Positions 25,764-33,864 of a stretch of DNA of 64,000 nucleotides are shown here, in pieces. The notes under the pieces were generated by a model. That model saw only the letters and a program-made list of their open reading frames with translations, was not told where the DNA came from and searched no databases. Each line of letters opens with the position of its first letter. The first letter of the stretch is position 1. Both the position numbers and the translations under genes were made by a program. The stretch spans positions 1,426,001-1,490,000 of the forward strand of contig NZ_CP014230.1 of assembly GCF_001553625.1 (NCBI RefSeq). The letters are read 5' to 3'. Source of the stretch: Desulfomicrobium orale DSM 12838. Lineage in GTDB: Bacteria > Desulfobacterota > Desulfovibrionia > Desulfovibrionales > Desulfomicrobiaceae.

Positions 25764-27527
25764 TCATTCGCGCTGCCCGGCGCGGGGCGGCCTCTCCGGC
25801 TGCCTCGCCCGTTCGCCCAGTTCTTCCAGATGTGCGCGGGCGAAGTCCAGTCCGGGATCGAGCCGCAGGGCTTCTTCCAGAAGTTCGTGAGCCTTGTCCG
25901 TGTGCCCCAGAAATTTGTGGCACAGACCGAGATTGGCCAGGTCCATGGCGGAACCGCTGTCCAGCGCCAGAGCCAGCTCGAAGTCGGCGGCGGCTTCGGC
26001 GTACCGGCTCTGCTTGAAGTGCGCCACACCGCGCAGGTTGAAATATTCCTTCACTTCGGGGCAGTGGGTGATGGCCCGGTCCAGATGCGGCAGGGCCTCG
26101 GCCCAGCGTTCTTCCCGGGTCAGGGCGTAGCCCTGGTAAAAGGCGGCCAGTCCCCGGTCGTCGGCGTCGGGCTGCACGTCCTCCGCCCGCGCGAACCAGC
26201 CGGCCGCCTCGGAGAGAGCTTCCCGGCGCAGGGCCGCCAGCCCCCGGAAAAAGGGCAGGTAATGGGCCTCGGGGCGGATGGCCTCCAGCACGTCGAGCCC
26301 CGCGTCGGGGTGTTCCGTCTCTTCGGCCAGAATGCGGCCCACGAAAAGTCCCAGAGATGCCTGAGGCGTGCGCTCCCGGAACAGAAATCCCGGCACGAAG
26401 CTGTAATGGGCGGGGATGTCGAGGCGTTTTTCGGTGATGTCCACGGAAAAAAGCGCGAAGTCCCGCCACCCCAGCCCGGCGCAGAGGGCGCGCAGTTCCG
26501 AGGCGATATCGCTGTCGGCCACAGATGGCAGGTCGTGGATGGACACCATCGGACCGGAGGTCAGCCAGGCGAACTGTTCCGGCCGGGTGAATTTGGGCAG
26601 GCCCGAAGCCTCATAATTGCTGCCGGTTTCGAAGTCGCCGCCCAGCTGCGCGATTTCCGTCAGGGCGCGGATGGCCGCCTTTTGCGGGGAAGAGGCCGTG
26701 CCCGCGGTGAAGACAATTTCGCTCGCGGCCGGAAATGTGGCCGGGTCCATGACCAGAGCGCCCACCGTGGGCACGGGAAAATCCTGGCTGAAGTCCTTGA
26801 GCCAGACGCGTAGTCCTTTGTGGATGAATTTTTCGTACAGTCCGGCCAGGACCGGATCGGTGAAAGACGCGGGATCGATGGTCGGGGTTTCCCGGCGGGA
26901 GCGGTCCAGAACGGCGCAGACGTGACGCTCCACCAGTTCGCAGGCGCCTTGCAGGATGGATTCCTCGGGCGTGTTTCCGGCGGAGGAGCCGTTGAACTCG
27001 TTGAGCTTTTTGAACCAGCTGAGCGGAACCATGTACTCCCGGCCGGAATTCAGGTCCGTGGCCGGGGTGAACCGCCAGGGCACCAGGTCGAGGATGCGGA
27101 CGGCTTCCGCTTCGGTCACGGAATCCCCCACGGACCGGATCAGCCATTTCACGGGCAGAAGCCGGTCGCCGAAAGCGGCTTGAGCCTTGCTCCAGGTCAT
27201 GTCCCTGAAATTTTCGTCCGCATCCCAGAAGCGGAAATAGCTGTATCTCTCGACCAGTTCCATGAGGGCCGAGGCCTCGGCCTGGGCGGACGAAGCGCCT
27301 TTTCCCATCTGCTTGCGGGTGGGCATGACGGCTCTGGCGCCTTCGCCGCAGATGGACATGAATACCGGGATGCCCAGCCGCCCGGTGTCGATGCGGCTGG
27401 TTTGGGAGAGAATGCGCAGACCGGAATTTTCAAAAGCCGTTCTGGCATGGGCGACGGTTTCTTCTGGGGGACGGGTCTTGTCCAGATCCGTGACGGAACC
27501 TTTGGGACAGGAGCGGATGGTGATCAT
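25764..27527 (-). CDS. YcaO-domain protein with C-terminal TPR repeats
   Basis: A protein of about 587 residues. Residues about 40-380 form a YcaO domain (ATP-dependent amide-backbone activation) with KGASSAQAEASALMELVERY and QGACELVERHVCAVLDRSRR, the glutamate-rich ATP/Mg-binding helices. The C-terminal third holds TPR-type repeats (GLAAFYQGYALTREERWAEA, YFNLRGVAHFKQSRYAEAAA, LANLGLCHKFLGHTDKAHEL). No TfuA, RiPP precursor or McrA partner is adjacent. E. coli YcaO is linked to RimO-dependent methylthiolation of S12. The start at 27527 is uncertain because no good ribosome-binding site is present. Confidence 0.85.
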   Translation of the reverse strand: MITIRSCPKGSVTDLDKTRPPEETVAHARTAFENSGLRILSQTSRIDTGRLGIPVFMSICGEGARAVMPTRKQMGKGASSAQAEASALMELVERYSYFRFWDADENFRDMTWSKAQAAFGDRLLPVKWLIRSVGDSVTEAEAVRILDLVPWRFTPATDLNSGREYMVPLSWFKKLNEFNGSSAGNTPEESILQGACELVERHVCAVLDRSRRETPTIDPASFTDPVLAGLYEKFIHKGLRVWLKDFSQDFPVPTVGALVMDPATFPAASEIVFTAGTASSPQKAAIRALTEIAQLGGDFETGSNYEASGLPKFTRPEQFAWLTSGPMVSIHDLPSVADSDIASELRALCAGLGWRDFALFSVDITEKRLDIPAHYSFVPGFLFRERTPQASLGLFVGRILAEETEHPDAGLDVLEAIRPEAHYLPFFRGLAALRREALSEAAGWFARAEDVQPDADDRGLAAFYQGYALTREERWAEALPHLDRAITHCPEVKEYFNLRGVAHFKQSRYAEAAADFELALALDSGSAMDLANLGLCHKFLGHTDKAHELLEEALRLDPGLDFARAHLEELGERARQPERPPRAGQRE

Positions 27528-27692
27528 GCTGGTCCGGATGGAAAGGCGCGGGCCGCGCTGGGGTTGGAAAACGGATGGCCGCCTTTTGGCGGGCCTTGGA
27601 GGGGAAGTCAATGGCCGGAGCCCGTGCCTGCAGGCATCCGGGCGCGTAGGGGCAACGGCAGGGTAACACGCGATTGTAATCGCCGAGTCCGG

Positions 27693-27721
27693 TTGACACG
27701 GGAATGGCGGGAATATATCAA
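27693..27721 (+). promoter_or_regulatory. candidate sigma-70 promoter for the metE riboswitch transcript
   Basis: A perfect -35 TTGACA (27693-27698) and a -10-like TATCAA (27716-27721) are separated by 17 bases. They end 12 bases before the riboswitch P1 stem. Confidence 0.5.
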
Positions 27722-27732
27722 GCTATCCAGAT

Positions 27733-27880
27733 ATTGTGATGAGACACGGAAGGCGGTGCAAATCCGCCGCGGACGCGCCACTGTAACCGGCGGCAAAACC
27801 AGCCGGAGCCACTGCCTGCGGATTGCGGGCGGGAAGGCCCGGCGTCATGGGCCGGAAGCCAGGAGACGACTTGTCACAAT
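27733..27880 (+). ncRNA. cobalamin (B12) riboswitch aptamer upstream of metE
   Basis: The core shows GGTGCAAATCCGCC, then GCGCCACTGTAA, and later GCCGGAAGCCAGGAGAC, which is the B12-box pattern of cobalamin riboswitches. P1 is formed by ATTGTGA (27733-27739) and TCACAAT (27874-27880). The region between aptamer and metE (27881-28008) holds a possible long hairpin (GGCAGT ... ACTGCC) and a stem that covers the metE ribosome-binding site. Known biology: adenosyl- or other cobalamins repress the B12-independent methionine synthase. Confidence 0.92.
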
Positions 27881-27976
27881 GGCCGCGATGGGCGCGGCAA
27901 GGCAGTATGTCTCGCGTAAAGGCAATGCCCGTACATTTGGATGAGTGTTCATCCAGACGCGCGTGAAATGCACTGC

Positions 27977-27999
27977 CCTTTCAACCTCAGAATGAAAGG
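27977..27999 (+). promoter_or_regulatory. ribosome-binding-site sequestering hairpin of metE
   Basis: CCTTTCA (27977-27983) is perfectly complementary to TGAAAGG (27993-27999), with a nine-base loop. The right arm contains most of the metE Shine-Dalgarno sequence AAAGGAG. This indicates translational control by the cobalamin riboswitch. Confidence 0.65.
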
Positions 28000-28008
28000 A
28001 GCGTTTCC

Positions 28009-30264
28009 ATGCAAACCCACATCCTTGGTTTTCCCTCCATCGGCCAGCGGCGGGAATTGAAACAGGCTCTCGAATCCTACTGGAAGGGAGAGCTTGCCGC
28101 CGAATCCCTCCTTGAGACCGGCGCGGAACTGAAAAAACGCCACTGGCAGATCCAGCGCGACGCCGGTCTGGACTATGTGACCACGGGAGATTTTTCTCTG
28201 TACGACCGTATGCTGGACGTGACCTGCATGCTGGGAGCCGTGCCGCCGCGGTTTGAGGCGTGCCGCGGCGATGCGCCGCTGGACGGGTATTTCAGTCTCG
28301 CCCGCGGCGATGTCCGGCGCAATATTCCCGCTCTGGAAATGACCAAGTGGTTTGATACGAACTATCACTATCTCGTGCCTGAGATCGACGGCGGCACATG
28401 GACATCCGCGGATCATCCGGTCGTGGCCGATACTTCTCTTGCCGGAGAATACGGTTTCCGGCCCAAACCGGCTCTGATCGGGCCGTTTACCTGGCTGGCT
28501 CTGGGCAAGGCTGGACGAGACGTCCGCAAATGGGACCGCCTGGAGGAAATTGCCGCCGCATATGTGAAGATCCTGTCCCGCCTCGCTCCTCTTTGCGATT
28601 ACATCCAGCTTGAGGAGCCGGTCCTCTGCACGGAACTTCTGCCGGACGAAGCCACGGCGCGGTTTCAGGCGATCTACGCGGACATGAATGCAGCTTGCGG
28701 GGGCAGGATCATGCTGGCCACATATTTTGGACCGGTCCGGCATCTGGATCTGGCGGCGGGCTCGGGATGCGCCGCACTGCATGTGGATCTGGTTCAGGGA
28801 AGGAAGCAACTTGAGGCGGTGCTGGGCGTGCTGCCCCCGAGGATGGCTTTGTCTCTCGGTCTTGTGGCGGGCCGGAACATCTGGAAGACGGAATACGCGA
28901 GAGCGCTGCCCGCTGTGGAACGGGCGGTCGCTGCCCTTGGTTCGGACCGGGTACTGCTGGGCTCCAGCTGCTCGCTTCTGCATTGCCCCGTGGATGTGGC
29001 CGGGGAAACTGCTCTGCCCGGACATATCCGGAACCGCATGGCCTTTGCCGTGCAGAAATGTTCGGAGTTGTCCGATCTGCGCGGCATTTTTGAACGCAAG
29101 GAGCAGACACTGCTGGATGAGAATACCGCCGTTCTGCAGGCCGCGCTGGCGCATCCGGACAGTCGCGTGGAAGCCGTGCGGAAACGGGCCGCTTCCGTCA
29201 CGCCGGACATGCTTTCCCGCCGCCGGCCCTGCTCTGTCCGCCGCGACGCCCAGAAATGGCTCAATCTGCCTCGGCTTCCCACCACAACCATCGGTTCGTT
29301 CCCGCAGACTTCCGCCATCCGTTCCATCCGCCTGGTCCGCAGGAAAGGTGGTATCCCGGAAGGGGAGTACATTGCCGCCATCCGGAAAGAGATAGCGGAT
29401 TGTATCGCGAAGCAGGAAGAACTCGGGCTTGATATTCTGGTGCATGGCGAGGCCGAGCGCAACGACATGGTGGAGTATTTCGGCCAGCAGCTCGGCGGTT
29501 TCTGCTTCACGCAAAACGGATGGGTGCAGAGCTACGGCAGCCGGTGCGTGAAGCCGCCCGTCATCTATGGAGACGTGTACCGCAAGCACCCCATGACTCT
29601 GGACTGGATACTGTACGCGCAGTCCCTGACCGAAAAGCCGGTCAAGGGTATGCTGACCGGCCCGGTGACCATTCTGTGCTGGAGCTTCGTGCGCGATGAT
29701 CTGGAGCGAAGTGAGGTCTGCAGACAGATCGCGCTGGCTGTCCGGGACGAGGTGCTGGATCTGGAGAAGGCGGGCGTCCGCATCATTCAGATCGACGAGG
29801 CGGCACTGCGCGAGGGCATGCCGCTCACGGCCGCCGAGGCGGAGAATTATCTGCGATGGGCCGTGGACGCCTTCCGCCTGAGCGCTTCCGGCGTGGAAGA
29901 TTCCACCCAGATTCACACGCATATGTGCTACAGCGAATTCAACGCCATTCTGCCCTGGATCGCCCGAATGGACGCCGACGTCATCAGCATCGAGTCCAGC
30001 CGCAGTGGCATGGAGCTTCTGGATGCCTTTGCCGGGTTCGACTATCCGGGAGAAGTCGGGCCGGGGGTATACGACATCCACAGCCCGCGTATTCCCTCCG
30101 TGGAGGAGATGGTGGAGCTGCTGCGCCGGGCCTTGCGGCATATCCCCGGGGATCGGTTATGGGTCAATCCCGACTGTGGCCTGAAGACCCGGCGATGGGA
30201 GGAGGCTTATCCGGCTCTGGAGAACATGGTTGCGGCGGCATTGCGCGTGCGTGAGGAACTGTAG
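28009..30264 (+). CDS. metE: cobalamin-independent methionine synthase MetE
   Basis: A 751-residue enzyme that transfers the methyl group of methyltetrahydrofolate-glutamates to homocysteine without B12. Two homologous barrels are present. The C-terminal catalytic barrel begins LPTTTIGSFPQT and carries the zinc ligands in IHTHMCYSEF (H and C) and in NPDCGLKTR (C), plus DVISIESSRSG. Length is normal. Expression is very probably repressed by cobalamin via the upstream riboswitch, which implies that the organism also has the B12-dependent enzyme. Confidence 0.97.
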   Translation: MQTHILGFPSIGQRRELKQALESYWKGELAAESLLETGAELKKRHWQIQRDAGLDYVTTGDFSLYDRMLDVTCMLGAVPPRFEACRGDAPLDGYFSLARGDVRRNIPALEMTKWFDTNYHYLVPEIDGGTWTSADHPVVADTSLAGEYGFRPKPALIGPFTWLALGKAGRDVRKWDRLEEIAAAYVKILSRLAPLCDYIQLEEPVLCTELLPDEATARFQAIYADMNAACGGRIMLATYFGPVRHLDLAAGSGCAALHVDLVQGRKQLEAVLGVLPPRMALSLGLVAGRNIWKTEYARALPAVERAVAALGSDRVLLGSSCSLLHCPVDVAGETALPGHIRNRMAFAVQKCSELSDLRGIFERKEQTLLDENTAVLQAALAHPDSRVEAVRKRAASVTPDMLSRRRPCSVRRDAQKWLNLPRLPTTTIGSFPQTSAIRSIRLVRRKGGIPEGEYIAAIRKEIADCIAKQEELGLDILVHGEAERNDMVEYFGQQLGGFCFTQNGWVQSYGSRCVKPPVIYGDVYRKHPMTLDWILYAQSLTEKPVKGMLTGPVTILCWSFVRDDLERSEVCRQIALAVRDEVLDLEKAGVRIIQIDEAALREGMPLTAAEAENYLRWAVDAFRLSASGVEDSTQIHTHMCYSEFNAILPWIARMDADVISIESSRSGMELLDAFAGFDYPGEVGPGVYDIHSPRIPSVEEMVELLRRALRHIPGDRLWVNPDCGLKTRRWEEAYPALENMVAAALRVREEL

Positions 30265-30273
30265 TAAAGAAAG

Positions 30274-30304
30274 GCGGAATGCGGAGCATGGCCCCGCATT
30301 CCGC
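30274..30304 (+). terminator. hairpin after metE
   Basis: A perfect 11-bp stem (GCGGAATGCGG / CCGCATTCCGC, loop of nine) starts 10 bases after the metE stop. A weak T-rich segment (CCCTCTTTTG) follows. It separates metE from the convergent flgM. Confidence 0.6.
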
Positions 30305-30347
30305 TACAGCACCCTCTTTTGTCCGGTGATTTGTGAAATGTCCGGCC

Positions 30348-30647
30348 TTATCCCCAGATGTCCAGTTCCTGGCGGATCATCTTTTCGGCGGTGTCCCGGC
30401 TGCTCGGAGTGTAGTTGCCGGATGCGATTCTGGCCTTGATGTCGGCCACCAGATCGGCGCGCACGCCGTCGCTTTCCTGCGCCGTCTTCAGGACGCCGGC
30501 CTTGATCCGGCCTTCCTCGGAGATGGAAATCCGGTCTCCGCCGGGTTCGGCCGCAGTTTTCCGGGCTTCCTGACGTTGCTGCTGCTCAAGCTGTTCGAGC
30601 TTGTGCATCTCGTAGCCGCCAGAAGATTTGATGGAATTGATGGTCAT
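30348..30647 (-). CDS. flgM: anti-sigma-28 factor FlgM
   Basis: A 99-residue FlgM. It holds the flagellar sigma factor FliA inactive until it is exported through the completed hook. The C-terminal sigma-binding region reads VADIKARIASGNYTPSSRDTAEKMIRQELD, and the N-terminal half is glutamine-rich and probably disordered (KLEQLEQQQRQEARK). The family length is about 90-100. It is downstream of a second flagellar-type gene, and no structural flagellar genes are in the window. Confidence 0.88.
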   Translation of the reverse strand: MTINSIKSSGGYEMHKLEQLEQQQRQEARKTAAEPGGDRISISEEGRIKAGVLKTAQESDGVRADLVADIKARIASGNYTPSSRDTAEKMIRQELDIWG

Positions 30648-30671
30648 GTTTTTCTCCTGGTCCGTTCCGGA

Positions 30672-31106
30672 TCAGAGCATGGTTTCGTTTACCCGTTTCA
30701 GGGTCACTTCCCACAGCCGTTGCATGAACTCGTTCTTTTCGCCGTTGGTCAGCTCCGCCACGCCGGAGCCGCTTTTTTTCAGGACTTTCAGCCCATCGCC
30801 GTCCGAGGGATAGCGAAAGACCAGTTCCTGCCCGAATTCTTCCCGCATCTGCCGCCGGATGTCGCGCACAACGGGGTTGGTGCTGTCGGAGCCGATGAGG
30901 TTGTCCACAATCTCCCGCGCGACCTTTTCCACCATCTGCCGGCGCTTGGCCTCCTGGGAGATGGTAATGGAATCCCCCTGCCCCATGCGGTCCATGTATT
31001 TCTTGAACCGCGCAATGCGTCTGCCCGCATCCTGGTGCTGATCGTACGTGCGCATCACGTTTTTGACGAGAAAGGGATTCACGGTCACGGTTTGCTCCTC
31101 TTGCAT
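30672..31106 (-). CDS. conserved hypothetical protein next to flgM (flagellar-associated by context)
   Basis: A protein of about 144 residues, charged and helical: NPFLVKNVMRTYDQHQDAGRR, then DSITISQEAKRRQMVEKVAREIVDNL and QELVFRYPSD. The N-terminal DSITISQEAKR resembles the D-x-I-x-I-S segment also present in the adjacent FlgM (DRISISEEGRI). ATG 31106 has a weak ribosome-binding site, while GTG 31088 has GAGGAG six bases upstream and may be the true start. It lies 24 bases before flgM, so a flagellar regulatory role is inferred from context only. Confidence 0.7.
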   Translation of the reverse strand: MQEEQTVTVNPFLVKNVMRTYDQHQDAGRRIARFKKYMDRMGQGDSITISQEAKRRQMVEKVAREIVDNLIGSDSTNPVVRDIRRQMREEFGQELVFRYPSDGDGLKVLKKSGSGVAELTNGEKNEFMQRLWEVTLKRVNETML

Positions 31107-31256
31107 CTTCCTATCGGCCGTCAGCGGCAGAACTTTAGGATTTTTTTCATCCTTTTTCCATAACCGCGCCGAACGCTCCGGACAGCCGCTTTCAGGGGCG
31201 CATTCCCGGCGGGGCGCGCCTTGAACACCTGGTGTCTTTGGCTTACAGCCCCACCA

Positions 31257-32102
31257 ATGCGCAGCATATCGGAAATCGTCATGGTTTTTACCACAGGCAA
31301 CGAAGCGGCCGGAGCTTTTGCCGGACAGGCGAAGGACTGGCTGGCCGGGCGCGGACGGCGGGTCCGTGTTGTCGAATCCCCCAGGGATGCCGCCCATGAC
31401 GCGGGTGTCTGGGACGGCGCGGACATGGTGCTGACCCTGGGCGGCGACGGCACCCTGCTGGCGGCGGCCAGAGCCGTGCTGGACCAGGGTATTCCCATTC
31501 TGGGCCTGAACCTGGGCAACGTGGGCTTTCTGACGGAGCTTTCCCCCGAGGACTGGCGCGAATCCCTGGGCGCTGTCATCGACGGCGGATACGAAATTTC
31601 CTCGCGGCTGGTCATCCGTTTTCATGTGCTGCGCGAGGGACGGGAGTACTACCAGGGCTATGCCGTGAACGATCTGGTCATCGGCTGCGGGAGCCTCGCC
31701 AAGCTGGTGCGGATGGACATGTGGTACGGCAGCGATCATCTGGGAATGGTCCGCGCCGACGGCATGATCGTGGCCACGCCCACTGGTTCCTCGGGCTATT
31801 CCATCTCGGCGGGAGGGCCGCTGGTCTACCCGGAGCTGGACGTCTTCGCCCTGACTCCTATCTGTCCGTTTCTGCACGCCTTCCGGCCCATGATTCTGCC
31901 CTTCGAGGAGGACCTGCGGATTCTGCTCCAGGGCGGAGCCGAACGGGTTTTCCTGACCCAGGACGGCCAGACCGGAGTGGCGCTGATGCCCGGGGATGAG
32001 GTTGTCGCCTTCAGGGCCGCGCGGCGGCTGCAACTCGTCCGGCCCGTGGGTTCCCACTACGCGCACAAACTCAAATCCAAGGGCTTCATCCGGGAAAGCT
32101 GA
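31257..32102 (+). CDS. nadK: NAD kinase
   Basis: A 281-residue NAD kinase that makes NADP from NAD and ATP. Key motifs are GGDGTLLAAAR, LGLNLGNVGFLTEL, the NAD-binding VNDLVIG and TPTGSSGYSISAGGPL. ATG 31257 gives the beta-strand ISEIVMVFTTG at the N-terminus, as expected; upstream extension is not supported. It is followed one base later by an ARMT1-like protein gene, and it is divergent from the flgM pair. Confidence 0.96.
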   Translation: MRSISEIVMVFTTGNEAAGAFAGQAKDWLAGRGRRVRVVESPRDAAHDAGVWDGADMVLTLGGDGTLLAAARAVLDQGIPILGLNLGNVGFLTELSPEDWRESLGAVIDGGYEISSRLVIRFHVLREGREYYQGYAVNDLVIGCGSLAKLVRMDMWYGSDHLGMVRADGMIVATPTGSSGYSISAGGPLVYPELDVFALTPICPFLHAFRPMILPFEEDLRILLQGGAERVFLTQDGQTGVALMPGDEVVAFRAARRLQLVRPVGSHYAHKLKSKGFIRES

Positions 32103-32103
32103 C

Positions 32104-33864
32104 ATGAGCAAGCTGCCTGAATTTTCCTCCATGCGCGAGCTGCGCCTCGGCCGGGACCCGTATCTGGACGCGTGGCTTCTGCACTTCATGACCGAGAACA
32201 ACATCGAGCCCAGCGTCAACCCGGCGGAAAACGCCCAGCCGGAGCAACTGCGCTTCATGGTCGATCTCGACGACGATCAGGTTTTCGCGCCGTGCTCCGA
32301 CAACATGTTCGAAAACCTGCTGGAAACATCCAGCACGCCCGCTCTGGTCCGCGAATACGGAGAAAAATGGCGGATTCTGGCTCGTCTGGTCCGGGCCAAC
32401 ATCAAGGACCGCCATACCCGCAGAAAGATTTTCGCCCTGTCCCGGCACAAAATCCGGCAGGTGCTGCATTCTCCCTTTCTCATTCCGTCACGCTTCCTCA
32501 AGCAGCTGCTGACCATCTTCATGGCCATGAGCGGCGTGCACGATCCGCAGCGCGCGGAAAAATGCCGGAGAAACGAGCAGGCCGGGCGTTTTCTCGCCAG
32601 CCGGGACATGGAACGCTGTCTGAACACCTGTCCGGATTCCGCCATGGGGTGCGCGTCCGTGACGCGTCTGCGCTGGACGCTGGATCTGGTCGAACTGGCC
32701 CGGCTTTGCCGGCTGTCTTTGAATCCGGCGGCATGGGCGGACGGCGGGGACAAATCCGGACTGGTGGAAGACGTCTGCGCGCCCTGGCCGGAATTCGAGG
32801 GCATTCTGACCCGCGTCATGGGCCCGGACAGCGGGCAGAAAAGCCTGCGCATTCTGTTTCTGCCGGACGGAAGCGGCGAGGTCATGTTCGACATCCGCCT
32901 TATCCGGGCCCTCAACAGGCTGGGACACAAGGTCGTGCTGGCCCTGAAGGAAGGATACTCCCCCGATAACCCCGTTTTTTGGGATGCGGAGCACGATCCG
33001 GTGCTGGAAAGCGCCCTGGCCGACGCCCTGTTCGTGGACAACAGCCGCATGAGCAAGAACGATCTGCTGCGGGCTCAGCGTGAAAATCCGCTGGTGGTCA
33101 TTTCCGACGGCACGCGGGAGCGTCTGAACCTGTGGCGGACCAGCGTGACCTTCGCCCGGGCCTGGAAAGAATCGGACCTGATCATCGCCAAGGGCTACCC
33201 CAACCATCGCCGCCTGATTCAGAATTCCCACCAGTTCACGCGGGACATCATCTGTCTGTACCGGGACGGCGAAGGCGCCGACCGGATCTGTTTCAAGGAG
33301 AAGTCCGCGCGGGTAACCAAAATCACCGAACACCAGATCGTGGCCCAGGCCGACTCCATTATCGCGGGCATGCGCGCGGCCAGAGGCCAGGGGCGGCAGG
33401 TCATGTTCTACAGCGCCATCATCGGCAGCATTCCGGGGCAGACCAGGGTGGCCATCAAGATCGTGAATACTTTCGTGGGACATCTGCGGGCCAGGCATTC
33501 AAACCTGTTCATCATCAATCCGGCCGAGCATTTCGTGGAAGGCATGGACGGCGACGACCTCATGTTCATGTGGGAGCGGGTGCAGCGCAGCGGGCTGATC
33601 GACGTGTGGCGGTTTCAGTCCGTGCACGACATTGAGAAGAGCTTTGAACTCATGGGGGAAACTGTCCCAGCCGAATGGCACGGCAAGGACGCCACCTTTT
33701 CCACCGGCTGCACCAAGGAGATGCACATCGCTTTGGACATGCAGGCCGGCCATCCGGAAATGCAGATCATCGGGCCGGACCCGAAACGTTTTTTCCGGCG
33801 CATGGAATACGGCGTGGGCAAATATTTCGATGCCCGGATTTCCGGCAAGAGCAGGGGACTGTGA
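32104..33864 (+). CDS. ARMT1/DUF89-like (damage-control phosphatase-type) protein
   Basis: A 586-residue protein. The N-terminal part has cysteine-containing segments (FAPCSDNMFENLLE, RCLNTCPDSAMGCAS). The middle part resembles the DUF89/ARMT1 fold: RILFLPDGSGEVMFDIRLIRAL is like the conserved D-x-x-G-E/F-D metal-site segment, and WKESDLIIAKGYPNHRRL is like the DLIIAKGQGNYE motif. DUF89 enzymes are metal-dependent phosphatases that remove damaged phospho-metabolites. It starts one base after nadK, suggesting a link to NAD(P) or sugar-phosphate repair. The substrate is unknown. Confidence 0.72.
   Translation: MSKLPEFSSMRELRLGRDPYLDAWLLHFMTENNIEPSVNPAENAQPEQLRFMVDLDDDQVFAPCSDNMFENLLETSSTPALVREYGEKWRILARLVRANIKDRHTRRKIFALSRHKIRQVLHSPFLIPSRFLKQLLTIFMAMSGVHDPQRAEKCRRNEQAGRFLASRDMERCLNTCPDSAMGCASVTRLRWTLDLVELARLCRLSLNPAAWADGGDKSGLVEDVCAPWPEFEGILTRVMGPDSGQKSLRILFLPDGSGEVMFDIRLIRALNRLGHKVVLALKEGYSPDNPVFWDAEHDPVLESALADALFVDNSRMSKNDLLRAQRENPLVVISDGTRERLNLWRTSVTFARAWKESDLIIAKGYPNHRRLIQNSHQFTRDIICLYRDGEGADRICFKEKSARVTKITEHQIVAQADSIIAGMRAARGQGRQVMFYSAIIGSIPGQTRVAIKIVNTFVGHLRARHSNLFIINPAEHFVEGMDGDDLMFMWERVQRSGLIDVWRFQSVHDIEKSFELMGETVPAEWHGKDATFSTGCTKEMHIALDMQAGHPEMQIIGPDPKRFFRRMEYGVGKYFDARISGKSRGL

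Noticed and set aside
27612-27944. Open frames running through the metE upstream region
   Set aside because: The sequence is explained by the cobalamin riboswitch; the translated products have no family character.
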